A stretch of 64,000 nt of DNA from positions 106,153-170,152 of the forward strand of contig NZ_SCMU01000004.1 in NCBI RefSeq assembly GCF_005503695.1. Reading direction: 5' to 3'. Numbering within the stretch: the first letter of the stretch is position 1; each line of letters begins with the position of its first letter. This stretch comes from Sphingopyxis sp. 2PD. Its GTDB lineage: Bacteria; Pseudomonadota; Alphaproteobacteria; Sphingomonadales; Sphingomonadaceae. Shown here in pieces: positions 38,836 through 47,446 of this stretch. The notes under the pieces are model-generated. The model did not search any database. It was not told the origin of the DNA and saw only the letters and a program-made list of their open reading frames with translations. Made by a program: the position numbers and the translations under genes.

Positions 38836-40046
38836 GACGCATGTTCGCAGCGCTGGCGCTGTTCGCCATCGTGACGCGCGGCGCGCTGGCGCTGGCGCAA
38901 AGCGACATCTTCGATCCCGCCGCGATTGCCGCACGCGAGCGTGAACAATTGCTGGGTGCCAAGCAGCAGTCCGCCGAGGCCATGGCGCGCAGCACGCGGC
39001 TGGAGGCGCAGGCGGCGGCGGCCAGCAACGAGGCCGACCGGCTGAAGAAACGCAGCGCCGCGCTGGCCGCGCGCATCCAGTCGGCCGAGGCCGACATCAG
39101 CGCCGGCGAAGCGCGCGTCGCGCTGGTCAGTAGCCGCCTGGCAGCGCAGCGCGCGGCGCTGGCAGAGCAGCAACAGCCGCTGCTCGAACTCGCCGCATCG
39201 CTCCAGCAGCTCTCCCGCCAGCCGCCGGTCAGCGTGCTGGCACAGCCGGGATCGCTCACCGACATGGTCCACGCGCGCGCCGTGATCGACGCCGCGATGC
39301 CGGTGATCGAACAACGCACCGCCGGGGTACGGCAGGAACTGGCGCAGCTGCAGATCACCCGCCGTCAGCAGGCGGTCGCATTGAGGGCGCTGGCGGCGAG
39401 CAAGGCCCAGCTGTCCGAGCGGCGCAGCGCCTTGACCAGGCTGGAGAATGAAGGGCGGCTGCGCTCGCGCGAGCTGATGAGCAGTGCCCAACTGGAGGCC
39501 GATCGCGCGCTCGGGCTGGGCGAAAAGGCGCGCGATATCGTCGAACTCATGGATTCGCTGGAGGCCGACAGCGCGGTGCGCGCCGAACTGGCGCAGCTTG
39601 CCGGTCCGCTGCCGCGTCCGCGTAACCCCGCCAGCAGCCTGGCCAGCGCCGCGCCGCCCGCGCCGGCCGAAGCCGAGCTCACGCAAGGCGCCTATCGGCT
39701 GCCCGTCGTCGGTCGGATCGTCGCCGGGCTGGGCGAGGTCAACGACAGCGGGGTCCGCTCGCGCGGCGTGACGATCGCGGCGCGGCCCGGCGGACAAGTC
39801 GTTGCGCCCGCCCCCGGCCGGGTCAGCTTTGCCGGCGATTATCGCGGCTATGGCAAGATCGTGATCATCGACCATGGCGGCGGCTGGGTCTCGCTGCTGA
39901 CCGGCATGATCGGATTATCGGTTGCGGTCGGCGACACGCTGGATAGCGGCGCCCCGATCGGTCGTGCCGGGTCGGACGACAGCCGCATCACCGTCGAACT
40001 GCGCCGCGGCGGGCGCCCGGTGGATATTGTGGCGATGATCGGGTGA
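38832..40046 (+). CDS. EnvC-like murein hydrolase activator (degenerate LytM/M23 domain)
   Basis: A 404-residue exported protein with a signal peptide at residues 1-22 (MRRMFAALALFAIVTRGALA), then a long coiled coil (about 30-270, rich in Ala, Glu, Arg and Gln) and a C-terminal LytM domain (about 290-400). The LytM region keeps DHGGGWVSLL but lacks the HxH pair and YAHL sequence needed for zinc hydrolysis (TGMIGLSV in its place), as in EnvC. It would activate amidases at the division septum. The start ATG overlaps the rlmH stop. The conserved order nadD-rsfS-rlmH-EnvC-CtpA supports the assignment. Confidence 0.9.
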   Translation: MRRMFAALALFAIVTRGALALAQSDIFDPAAIAAREREQLLGAKQQSAEAMARSTRLEAQAAAASNEADRLKKRSAALAARIQSAEADISAGEARVALVSSRLAAQRAALAEQQQPLLELAASLQQLSRQPPVSVLAQPGSLTDMVHARAVIDAAMPVIEQRTAGVRQELAQLQITRRQQAVALRALAASKAQLSERRSALTRLENEGRLRSRELMSSAQLEADRALGLGEKARDIVELMDSLEADSAVRAELAQLAGPLPRPRNPASSLASAAPPAPAEAELTQGAYRLPVVGRIVAGLGEVNDSGVRSRGVTIAARPGGQVVAPAPGRVSFAGDYRGYGKIVIIDHGGGWVSLLTGMIGLSVAVGDTLDSGAPIGRAGSDDSRITVELRRGGRPVDIVAMIG

Positions 40047-40194
40047 CGTCGCTTGCCCGGATTTGGGCCGGTTAATCCCCCGTTCCGGCGCTGTCCCCTA
40101 TCGGGATGCACCGCTTGACGCCTGCGCAAATGCGTAGGAGGATGGCGAGCCGGGGTATATATGGCGGAAGATCCCGCCTGAGTGAAAGACGCAC

Positions 40195-41586
40195 ATGACC
40201 GACTCGACGAAGAAGCCCGCATCCTCGAAGCGCCGCTTCGCCTTGTGGCAGGGCGCCGCCGCGCTCTCGACGCTGGCGCTGGTACCGCTCGCGACCGGCG
40301 CGATGGCGAGCGTCGACAGCAAGACGCAGGAAGAAATCTCGCGCTTCATGGACGTCTATCTGGAAGTCAAATCCAACTATGTCGAACCGGTCGACGATTC
40401 CAAACTGATCGAGGGCGCGATCAACGGCATGCTCGCGAGCCTCGATCCGCATTCGGGCTATCTCGACGCACGCGGCTTTTCGAACCTGCGCACCCAGACC
40501 GACGGCGAATATGGCGGGCTGGGCCTGTCGGTGACGATGGAAGACGGCGTCGTGAAGGTCATTGCACCGACCGCCGACACCCCCGCCGACAAGGCGGGGA
40601 TCAAGTCGGGCGACTATATCACCCACATCAACAAGGAACTGATCTTTGGCCTGACGCTCGACGAGGCGGTCGATCAGATGCGCGGACGTCCGGGAACCAA
40701 GATCGACGTCACGATCGTCCGCGAGGGCCAGGACAAGCCGATCGAAATGTCGCTGACGCGCGAGATCATCGACCTGAAACCCGTCAAATGGGAAGTCAGC
40801 GGCGACGTTGGCGTGCTGACCGTCACCAGCTTCTCCGCCGACGCGACCACCGACATGCGCGCGGCGATGATGGCGGTCGAAAAATCGCTGGGCAAGAAAC
40901 CTCGCGGCTGGATCGTCGACCTGCGCTCGAACCCCGGCGGATTGCTCGACGAAGCGGTCGGCATCAGCGACCTGTTCCTCGAACGCGGCGAAATCGTGTC
41001 GCAGCGCGGCCGGCGCAAGGGCGACATCGAACGCTTCTTCGCCGAACCCGGCGACCTGGCAGGCGGCGCGCCGGTTGTTGTGCTGATCGACTCGGGCTCG
41101 GCCTCGGCCTCCGAAATCGTTGCCGGGGCGCTGCAGGATCAGCACCGCGCGATCGTCATGGGCGAACGCAGCTTTGGCAAGGGGTCGGTGCAGACGGTGC
41201 TGCCGCTGAGCGACACGACCGCGCTGCGGCTGACCACCGCGCGCTATTACACCCCGTCGGGGCGCAGCGTGCAGGAGGGCGGCATCGAACCCGACATCCG
41301 GGTGCCGCAGATTTCTGACCCCGATTATGCGTCGCGGCCGAAGTTCCGCGAAAGCGATCTACGCCGCCACCTGATCAACGAGAAAAAGGTGGACGACGGG
41401 CTGATCGAAAAGGACGAAAAGGCCGATCCGCGGTTCACCGCGACCGCCGCCGAGTTGAAGGCCAAGGGAATCGAGGATTTCCAGCTCCACTATGCCTTGC
41501 AGACGATCGGACGGATCAGCCCGACCGCGCCGCGCATGGCGGCACAGGCGACGAAACCCGGCGCCAAACCTGCCCGCCGCAACTAA
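40195..41586 (+). CDS. S41-family C-terminal processing peptidase (CtpA-like)
   Basis: A 463-residue periplasmic protease. The signal/anchor is within residues 14-38 (FALWQGAAALSTLALVPLAT). A PDZ domain occupies about 100-190 (EYGGLGLSVTMEDGVVKVIA). The catalytic pair is Ser304 in SGSASASEIVAGAL and Lys329 in ERSFGKGSVQTVLPL, exactly 25 residues apart as in Prc/CtpA. It trims C-termini of exported proteins and often controls murein hydrolases, which fits the neighbouring EnvC-like gene. The C-terminal tail is Ala/Pro/Lys-rich. Its own promoter probably lies in the 148-base gap upstream. Confidence 0.94.
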   Translation: MTDSTKKPASSKRRFALWQGAAALSTLALVPLATGAMASVDSKTQEEISRFMDVYLEVKSNYVEPVDDSKLIEGAINGMLASLDPHSGYLDARGFSNLRTQTDGEYGGLGLSVTMEDGVVKVIAPTADTPADKAGIKSGDYITHINKELIFGLTLDEAVDQMRGRPGTKIDVTIVREGQDKPIEMSLTREIIDLKPVKWEVSGDVGVLTVTSFSADATTDMRAAMMAVEKSLGKKPRGWIVDLRSNPGGLLDEAVGISDLFLERGEIVSQRGRRKGDIERFFAEPGDLAGGAPVVVLIDSGSASASEIVAGALQDQHRAIVMGERSFGKGSVQTVLPLSDTTALRLTTARYYTPSGRSVQEGGIEPDIRVPQISDPDYASRPKFRESDLRRHLINEKKVDDGLIEKDEKADPRFTATAAELKAKGIEDFQLHYALQTIGRISPTAPRMAAQATKPGAKPARRN

Positions 41587-41598
41587 GGGTTCGTCGGC

Positions 41599-42081
41599 AT
41601 GCTGAAAACGCGCCTCACTGCGCCGATCGTTGCGTTCGCCGCGCCGCTGCTGCTTTATGGCGGCGCGCTGGTATCGCAATTTGGCTTTGGTCTTCACCCC
41701 TGTGAAATGTGCTACTGGCAGCGCTGGCCGCATCAGGCGGCAATCGTGCTGGCGCTGCTCGCGCTGTTGCTGCGAGCCAATGACAAGGCAATGCGTAGCC
41801 TGACGCTGCTCGCCGCGCTTGCGATCGCGCTCAGCGGCGCCATCGGCATCTACCACGCCGGGGTCGAATATGGCTTTTGGGAAGGCCTCACCACCTGCGC
41901 CACTGGTAGCGGCGGACCCGTATCACTCGACGCGATCATGAACGCGCCGCTGATCCGCTGCGATACCGCACAATGGACCTTGTTCGGTATCTCGCTCGCG
42001 GGCTTCAACGCAATCTTTTCGCTGGGCGCGGCGGCGCTCGTCTTGACCTTGCTGCGCCGTCGGCCCACATCGGCGGCATGA
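41599..42081 (+). CDS. DsbB-like disulfide bond formation protein
   Basis: A 160-residue four-helix membrane protein. The first redox pair is Cys35-Cys38 in HPCEMCYWQRWPHQ and the second pair is Cys100 and Cys121 in a periplasmic loop, as in DsbB. The protein reoxidises periplasmic DsbA and hands electrons to quinone. The QRWPHQ sequence after CEMC is the version usual in alphaproteobacteria. The gene follows the CtpA-like protease by 12 bases and overlaps the Coq7-like gene by four, so oxidation and quinone synthesis genes are translated together. No dsbA is visible. Confidence 0.9.
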   Translation: MLKTRLTAPIVAFAAPLLLYGGALVSQFGFGLHPCEMCYWQRWPHQAAIVLALLALLLRANDKAMRSLTLLAALAIALSGAIGIYHAGVEYGFWEGLTTCATGSGGPVSLDAIMNAPLIRCDTAQWTLFGISLAGFNAIFSLGAAALVLTLLRRRPTSAA

Positions 42082-42596
42082 CGAAAGCCTACAAAAATGC
42101 ATCGATGATCCGCGTCGATCAGGCCGGCGAATATGGCGCGACGCGCATTTATGCCGGACAGCTTGCGGTGATGGGCGACCGCCACCCGATGGCGCGCGAA
42201 ATCGCGCATATGGCCGAACAGGAAGAGCGGCATCGCAAATTTTTCGATGCCATGATCGCGCGGCGCGGCGTGCGCCCGACCGCGCTCCAGCCCTTCTGGA
42301 ACGTCGCGGGGTTCGCGCTCGGCGCGGTCACCGCCGCGATGGGTCCGCGCGCCGCGATGGCCTGCACCGCCGCGGTCGAGACCGAAATCGATCGCCATTA
42401 CCGCGACCAGCTGGATGAACTGGGCGACAGCGATCCCGAGCTCAGCGCTGCGGTGGCCGATTTCCGGGCCGAGGAACTGGAGCATAAGGAAGCCGCGCTG
42501 GCCGCGGGCGCCGAAAGCGCCGCGGGTTATCCGGTGCTGAGCCTCGCGATCCGCGCCGGATGCCGCGCAGCCATCGCGCTGTCGAAGCGTATCTGA
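42078..42596 (+). CDS. coq7: Demethoxyubiquinone hydroxylase (Coq7-like)
   Basis: This 172-residue di-iron protein has the ligand sets spread as DQAGEYGATRIYAGQ, MAEQEERHRKFF, TAAVETEIDRHYRDQL and RAEELEHKEAALA: two ExxH-type motifs plus single glutamates. It hydroxylates 2-polyprenyl-3-methyl-6-methoxy-benzoquinol at C6 in ubiquinone synthesis, at the membrane surface. The length matches short bacterial Coq7 rather than the longer fused form. ATG at 42078 overlaps the DsbB-like stop (ATGA). It ends the co-directional run that began at proA. Confidence 0.93.
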   Translation: MTKAYKNASMIRVDQAGEYGATRIYAGQLAVMGDRHPMAREIAHMAEQEERHRKFFDAMIARRGVRPTALQPFWNVAGFALGAVTAAMGPRAAMACTAAVETEIDRHYRDQLDELGDSDPELSAAVADFRAEELEHKEAALAAGAESAAGYPVLSLAIRAGCRAAIALSKRI

Positions 42597-42678
42597 TAGA
42601 TTGGCGGCTCGGCATTCGTTCATGGCGGATGCAGGGTCGCAGTGCCAAGCCACGCCAGAGCAGACGAAGGAAAATCCG

Positions 42679-43281
42679 ATGAGCCGCCTCCCCCTTTTCG
42701 CCCTGGTCATCGCCGGTAGCGCGCTGTCGGTGCCCGTCGCGGCGCAGCAGACGGTCGACGGTGAAAAGGTCAATCAGGTTGTTGTCTATGGCGACGATCA
42801 ATGCCCCAAGGGCGCACCCGACGAAATCCTGGTCTGCGCAAAATTGCCCGAAGGCGAGCGCTACCGCGTTCCCGAGATGCTGCGCGGCAACCCGCTCGAC
42901 GTGCGCAACGAGGCGTGGGCGAACAAGGTCGTCGCGGTCGAGCGCATCGGTCGCTTCGGCACCGACAGCTGCTCGCCGACCGGGCTGGGCGGCTTCACCG
43001 GCTGTACCCAGGCGCTGGTCGCGGGTGCCAAGGCCGAGCGTCAGGCCGCCGACAAGACCGACTGGCAGGCGATGATCGCCGACGAACGCGCCAAGCGTCT
43101 GGCGGGGATCGATTCGGCGGCCGCCGACGTCGAAGCCGCAGTGGTCGCCGAGGAACGCGCGCTCGCCGAGCGTCAGAAGGCCGCTGAGGAGCTGGAACGG
43201 CAGGCCAGCGGTCAGGCGCCGATGCCGACGGCGCCCGATGAAGCCGACGCCGAGCCGCTGCCGGTTCCGCCGCAGGGTTGA
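42679..43281 (+). CDS. Exported hypothetical protein
   Basis: A 200-residue protein starting MSRLPLFALVIAGSALSVPV, a signal peptide probably cut after AAQ near residue 23. The mature part has two cysteine pairs (DQCPKGAPDEILVCAKL and DSCSPTGLGGFTGC), which could form disulfides. The C-terminal third is a charged helix (AAVVAEERALAERQKAAEEL) and ends in a Pro-rich tail. The ILVCAKLPEGERYRVPE segment recurs in sphingomonad exported proteins that I know only as hypothetical. ATG at 42679 is preceded by AAGGAAAA. It is followed by a family D repeat, then the convergent S9 peptidase. Confidence 0.68.
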   Translation: MSRLPLFALVIAGSALSVPVAAQQTVDGEKVNQVVVYGDDQCPKGAPDEILVCAKLPEGERYRVPEMLRGNPLDVRNEAWANKVVAVERIGRFGTDSCSPTGLGGFTGCTQALVAGAKAERQAADKTDWQAMIADERAKRLAGIDSAAADVEAAVVAEERALAERQKAAEELERQASGQAPMPTAPDEADAEPLPVPPQG

Positions 43282-43286
43282 TTAAA

Positions 43287-43376
43287 CGTCGCCCCCGCGA
43301 TGAAGGGGGCCGCAGTCGGTTTACATCGCGACCAACCGCAGGACCATCAGCGGCCCCCGCCTTCGCGGGGGCGACG
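43287..43376. repeat. Intergenic inverted repeat family D, copy 2
   Basis: CGTCGCCCCCGCGATGAAGG at the left pairs with CCCGCCTTCGCGGGGGCGACG at the right. The interior GGGGCCGCAGTCGGTTTAC matches copy 1 at 30356-30443. It lies between convergent genes and may end both transcripts. Confidence 0.88.
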
Positions 43377-43383
43377 GACCAAC

Positions 43384-45321
43384 TCAGTTCAGCAAATATT
43401 GCTTCCAGAACAGCAGCGACGTCCAGAAATTATAGTCGGCATTTTCCTTCTTGGCGAAGCCATGGCCTTCGTTGGTCCCAACGAGATGCCAAGCCGTTCC
43501 GCCGTTCTTGCGCACCGCCGCGACGATCTGGTCGGCCTCTGACGCCGGGACGCGCGGGTCGTTGGCGCCGGTAACGACGAACAGCGGCTTCTTGATATCG
43601 GCAACGCGCGTCAGCGGGGAGATTTCCATCAGCTTCTTGCGCTGCACCGGATCGCGTTCGTCGCCATATTCGACGCGGCGGAGGTCGCGGCGGTAATCTT
43701 GGGTGTTTTCCAGGAAGGTGACGAAGTTAGAAATCGCGACGACGCACAGGTTGGCGCGTAGCTTGGCGGCATATTGGGTTGCGGCGGCATAGCACATATA
43801 GCCGCCATAGCTGCCGCCGGTCAGGCCGAAGCGCGCCGCATCGAGCGTCTTGTCTTTCGCCAGCGCATCGAGGAACGCGCCCATGTCCTTGACGCTGTCC
43901 TCGCGCTTGAACGGCCCGTTGTCGAGGCTGACGAAGGTCTTGCCATAGCCGGTCGAGCCGCGGACGTTGGGATAGAAAAGCGCGATACCCATTTCGTTGA
44001 GCAGATAATTGCTGCGCCCCATGAACCCCGGGCGCGACTGCCCTTCCGGCCCGCCGTGGACGCTCATGATCAGCGGCCGCTTGCCGGGGAACTTCGCCGC
44101 GTCGGGGCGATAGAGGAAGCCCGATACTTCGAGCCCGTCGAAGCTTTTGACCTTCACCAATTCGGGCTCGACATTCTTCGTCACGTCGAGACCGCCCGTC
44201 TCGCTTTCGGTCCAGCGCGTTACTGCCAGCGTTTTGGGATCGACGCTGAACGCATCAGCCGCGCTGCGCGCCGAGGTGAAGGTGATGCCGATCTCGCCCC
44301 ACGGCGCAATCCTGAGGCCGCCGATGATCCCCGCGGGCAGGCCATCGACGGTGCGCACCGCTCCGGTCCCGGGATCGAGCAGCCGCAGTTTCGACGTGCC
44401 GGCTTCGTTCACGACATAGGCGATAAAGCTGCCGTCTTCGGCGATGTCGAACGTATCGACATCCCATTTCTCCGCCGGGCCTTTCGGGGTGAACTTGCCC
44501 GTTGCCGGGTCGAGCGTGCCGAGCCGCTGGAAATCGCTGCCCTCGTCGCTGGTCATCCATATCGTGCCGTCCGGCGCAAAACTCGCGCCGCCAAGCGCCA
44601 CGGTCTTGCTGTGATCGCCGATCGGGTTCATCGCGCCACTGGCCAGGTCGAGCCGGAACAGGTCCGATTTCTGGACCGAGGTATATTTGCCCACCAAGGC
44701 CCAACTTTTGTCGGGGGCGAAATCGACCAGCCGCCAGCCGCCGCCGTCGACCTGCGCCACCATCCGCCGCGATTTGGGATCGCGCGGGTCCATCACATAA
44801 ATGTCGCTGTCGCGGCCGTTGCGCAGCGTCGAGGTGAAGGCGACGAGCTCGCCGTCCCTGCTCCATGCGTTGAGCCCGTTCCGGCTCTTGCCGTCGGTCA
44901 GCAGCTCGAGCCGCCCGTCCTTCATCGCATAGATCTGATAGAATTCATTGCCGCCGATGTCCTTTTGCACCAGCATCACATCGGCCTTTTGCGGCGCCCA
45001 GCTGCCCGACCCGACCGGCTCGGCCTCGAAAGTAATCTGTTTGCGCGCGCCCATCGGCATCGCGACGCGGTGAAGCTGCGCGGTGTTGCCAAAGCGGGTG
45101 GCGATCAGCATCGATTTGTCGACGGGGTTCCAGCCGACAAAACCCGCGCCGCGATTTTCCATGTACGGCCGCGTCGCCGCCGCCAGTTCGGCAGGGACTT
45201 CGGGTACCCCGTCGGCGATCAGCGCCGCAGGCTTGGGTTCGACCGCGGGCTTGTCGCCCTCGGCCGCAGCAGCGGACGCGACCGGCAGGGTCAGGGCGGC
45301 GAGTAAGGCCAGATAACGCAT
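43384..45321 (-). CDS. S9-family serine peptidase (DPP/acylaminoacyl-peptidase type), exported
   Basis: A 645-residue protein with a signal peptide at residues 1-20 (MRYLALLAALTLPVASAAAA), then a beta-propeller (about 60-390) and an alpha/beta-hydrolase domain. The catalytic triad is Ser504 in LTGGSYGGYMC, Asp588 in TGANDPRVP and His620 in TNEGHGF. SVHGGPEGQSRPGFMGRSNY provides the oxyanion loop. It would cleave short peptides in the periplasm, perhaps for peptide-based growth. A second, different S9 enzyme (a prolyl oligopeptidase) is at 52.8-55 kb. The propeller repeats match the dipeptidyl-peptidase IV/acyl-peptidase side of the family. Confidence 0.92.
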   Translation of the reverse strand: MRYLALLAALTLPVASAAAAEGDKPAVEPKPAALIADGVPEVPAELAAATRPYMENRGAGFVGWNPVDKSMLIATRFGNTAQLHRVAMPMGARKQITFEAEPVGSGSWAPQKADVMLVQKDIGGNEFYQIYAMKDGRLELLTDGKSRNGLNAWSRDGELVAFTSTLRNGRDSDIYVMDPRDPKSRRMVAQVDGGGWRLVDFAPDKSWALVGKYTSVQKSDLFRLDLASGAMNPIGDHSKTVALGGASFAPDGTIWMTSDEGSDFQRLGTLDPATGKFTPKGPAEKWDVDTFDIAEDGSFIAYVVNEAGTSKLRLLDPGTGAVRTVDGLPAGIIGGLRIAPWGEIGITFTSARSAADAFSVDPKTLAVTRWTESETGGLDVTKNVEPELVKVKSFDGLEVSGFLYRPDAAKFPGKRPLIMSVHGGPEGQSRPGFMGRSNYLLNEMGIALFYPNVRGSTGYGKTFVSLDNGPFKREDSVKDMGAFLDALAKDKTLDAARFGLTGGSYGGYMCYAAATQYAAKLRANLCVVAISNFVTFLENTQDYRRDLRRVEYGDERDPVQRKKLMEISPLTRVADIKKPLFVVTGANDPRVPASEADQIVAAVRKNGGTAWHLVGTNEGHGFAKKENADYNFWTSLLFWKQYLLN

Positions 45322-45639
45322 GATGATTTTCCCCGTGTTGCAGTAAAGCAGAACGACTGGAACTAGACGCTATCAGCGTCGCGGGCGGATGCAAGGCTTC
45401 GACCAACGGCCCGCCGCCTTCGACCACCGCCAGTCGTATTTCGCGGTCGGCTCATCGGTGCCGACACGGCCCATTGCACCAAAATTGCAATATTTTGGGC
45501 GATCCGGCGCGATTTGGTTGCGAATCCGGGGTGAAGCGAGCGGAATTGTTAACGAATCGGTGCCAACCTGTCTTGACTCGGGAATATTGGGCTGAAATCG
45601 TGGCGTTTCTGGGAATCGCCAGCCTAAGGGGGCTGAAAA
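45322..45639. other. Non-coding stretch with an A/T-rich 20-bp inverted repeat
   Basis: No credible gene was seen in these 318 bases. At 45479-45498 there is CCAAAAT-TGCAAT-ATTTTGG, perfect 7-base arms. Around 45548 a single TTAAC half-site occurs. The right end holds AAGGGGG, the RBS of the gene at 45640. The stretch probably contains the divergent promoters of the S9 peptidase and that gene. Confidence 0.5.
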
Positions 45640-46038
45640 ATGGCATCAGCATTCGGACCGCGCCTGTGGCGGCGCTCGACACATAGTGTGCCGGCAGCGC
45701 GAAGTCTCGGTCGCCGAATGACTTGGCACGCCGCGACCGCGCTGGTCGCATTCGCCGCATTGCAGATCTGGCTGGTGTCGAGTGCGATCGCAGCGGGCGC
45801 CTCATCGATGCTGATTTTTGCGGCGCTGATCATTTTGCTGGCGCTTGCCGTTCCCGTCGCGCGTTCGACCGAACGCCGCTGGTATCACCTCAGCCGCCAG
45901 GCGCTCGCAAGCTGGGGGCTGCACGCGCGCTTTCGCCGCGACGTCCGCCGTCTGTGGGTTGCGGCGCTGACGCTGCCCTTTTTGTGGGTCAGCGGCGCGA
46001 TGGCCGCCACCGACGCAATCGCCGCGATCATCAAGTAA
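45640..46038 (+). CDS. Hypothetical membrane protein
   Basis: A 132-residue protein. The start at 45640 is supported by AAGGGGG nine bases upstream; an inner ATG at 45718 is an alternative. After a basic leader (GPRLWRRSTHSVPAARSLGRR) come two or three hydrophobic helices: ATALVAFAALQIWLVSSAIA, SSMLIFAALIILLALAVPV and the C-terminal LWVAALTLPFLWVSGAMAA. The loop between has SRQALASWGLHARFRRDVRR, strongly basic and probably cytoplasmic. No family was recognised. It is followed 51 bases later by pmbA on the same strand. Confidence 0.62.
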   Translation: MASAFGPRLWRRSTHSVPAARSLGRRMTWHAATALVAFAALQIWLVSSAIAAGASSMLIFAALIILLALAVPVARSTERRWYHLSRQALASWGLHARFRRDVRRLWVAALTLPFLWVSGAMAATDAIAAIIK

Positions 46039-46089
46039 ACTCCGGCAGCCAGGTTTGACGCCCTGCCGCCCGCCGTATAGGGCGCGGCA

Positions 46090-47433
46090 ATGCTGACCGT
46101 TTCCGAAGCCCTCGACCGCGCGCAGATGCTCTGCGACGCCGCCGCCAAGGCGGGCGCCGATGCCGCCGACGCACTTTATTATTGCAACGCCGCCACCTCG
46201 GTCTCGATGCGGCTGGGCGCGCTCGAGGATGTCGAGCGGTCGGAGGGGCAGGATATTTCGCTGCGCGTCTTCGTCGGCCAGCGCAGCGCCAGCGTGTCGA
46301 CCGCCGACATGGATGCGGGCGAGCTGACCAAATTGGTCGAACGCTGCGTCGCGATGGCGCGCGAGGCGCCCGAAGATCCCTATGCAGGGCTCGCACCCGA
46401 AGAATTATTGTTCAAGGGTCCGGTTCCCGACCTCGACCTCGACGACAGCAGCGAAGCCGATCCCGCCGCGCTGCGCGAAGCCGCGCGCGCGGCCGAGGAA
46501 GCCGCGCGCGCCGTCGCCGGGGTGACCAATAGCGAAGGCGGCAGCGCGAGCCACAGCCGCACCCGCTTTGCCCTCGCCACCAGCCACGGCTTTGCCGGGG
46601 GTTACGGCTCCAGCGGCCACAGCCTGTCGGCCAGCGTCATCGCGGGCGAAGGCGCCGCGATGCAGCGCGATTATGGCTGGCACAGCGCGCATCATCTGTC
46701 CGACCTTGAAAGCGCCGCCGAGATCGGCGCGCGCGCCGGGACGCGTGCTGTCGCGCGGTTGAACCCCGGCAAGGCGCCCACCGGCAAACTGCCCGTCATC
46801 CTCGATCCGCGCGTCAGCGGCAGCATCGTCGGCCATTTGCTCGGCGCGATCGCCGGTCCCGCGATCGCACGCGGCACGAGTTTCCTGCTCGGCAAGGAAG
46901 ATCGCGAGCTGTTCGATCGCAGCATCGTCATCCGCGACGAACCGCACCGCCTGCGCGGACTGCGCAGCCGCGCCTTTGACGGCGAAGGCCTGCCGACCGC
47001 GGCGCGCGACCTGGTCGCGGACGGCAAGATCACCGGCTGGTTGCTCGACACCGCATCGGCCAAGCAGCTCGGGCTGACCCCGACCGGCCACGCCAGCCGC
47101 GGCGGCGGCGCTTCGGGCGTGGGCGCGAGCAACCTGCATCTCGCCGCCGGCAGCATGACGCCCGCCGCGTTGATGGAAGGGATTACCGACGGCGTCTATA
47201 TCACCGAGTTGATCGGGCATGGCGTCAACCCGGTGACCGGCGACTACAGCCGCGGCGCGTCGGGCTTTCTGATCAAGGACAGCGTCATCGCCGGACCGAT
47301 CGCCGAATTCACCATCGCGGGCAATCTGATCGATATGTTCGCGGCGCTGGTGCCCGCTAACGACCTCGAGTTCCGCCATGGCATCAACGCGCCGACGCTG
47401 CGCATCGACGGCATGACCGTCGCGTCGAGCTGA
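46090..47433 (+). CDS. pmbA: TldD/PmbA-family metalloprotease component PmbA (TldE)
   Basis: A 447-residue protein matching PmbA in length and order: an N-terminal domain with ALYYCNAATSVSMRLGALED, EGGSASHSRTRFALATSHGF and ARGTSFLLGKEDRELFDRSI, and a C-terminal SMTPAALMEGITDGVYITEL, GASGFLIKDSVIAGPIAEFT. PmbA lacks the HExxxH zinc motif of its partner TldD, and none is seen here. With TldD it degrades unfolded peptides and matures some peptide natural products. tldD is not in the window. The inositol-monophosphatase-family gene follows 13 bases later. Confidence 0.93.
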   Translation: MLTVSEALDRAQMLCDAAAKAGADAADALYYCNAATSVSMRLGALEDVERSEGQDISLRVFVGQRSASVSTADMDAGELTKLVERCVAMAREAPEDPYAGLAPEELLFKGPVPDLDLDDSSEADPAALREAARAAEEAARAVAGVTNSEGGSASHSRTRFALATSHGFAGGYGSSGHSLSASVIAGEGAAMQRDYGWHSAHHLSDLESAAEIGARAGTRAVARLNPGKAPTGKLPVILDPRVSGSIVGHLLGAIAGPAIARGTSFLLGKEDRELFDRSIVIRDEPHRLRGLRSRAFDGEGLPTAARDLVADGKITGWLLDTASAKQLGLTPTGHASRGGGASGVGASNLHLAAGSMTPAALMEGITDGVYITELIGHGVNPVTGDYSRGASGFLIKDSVIAGPIAEFTIAGNLIDMFAALVPANDLEFRHGINAPTLRIDGMTVASS

Positions 47434-47446
47434 GGTTCCGCAGCCG

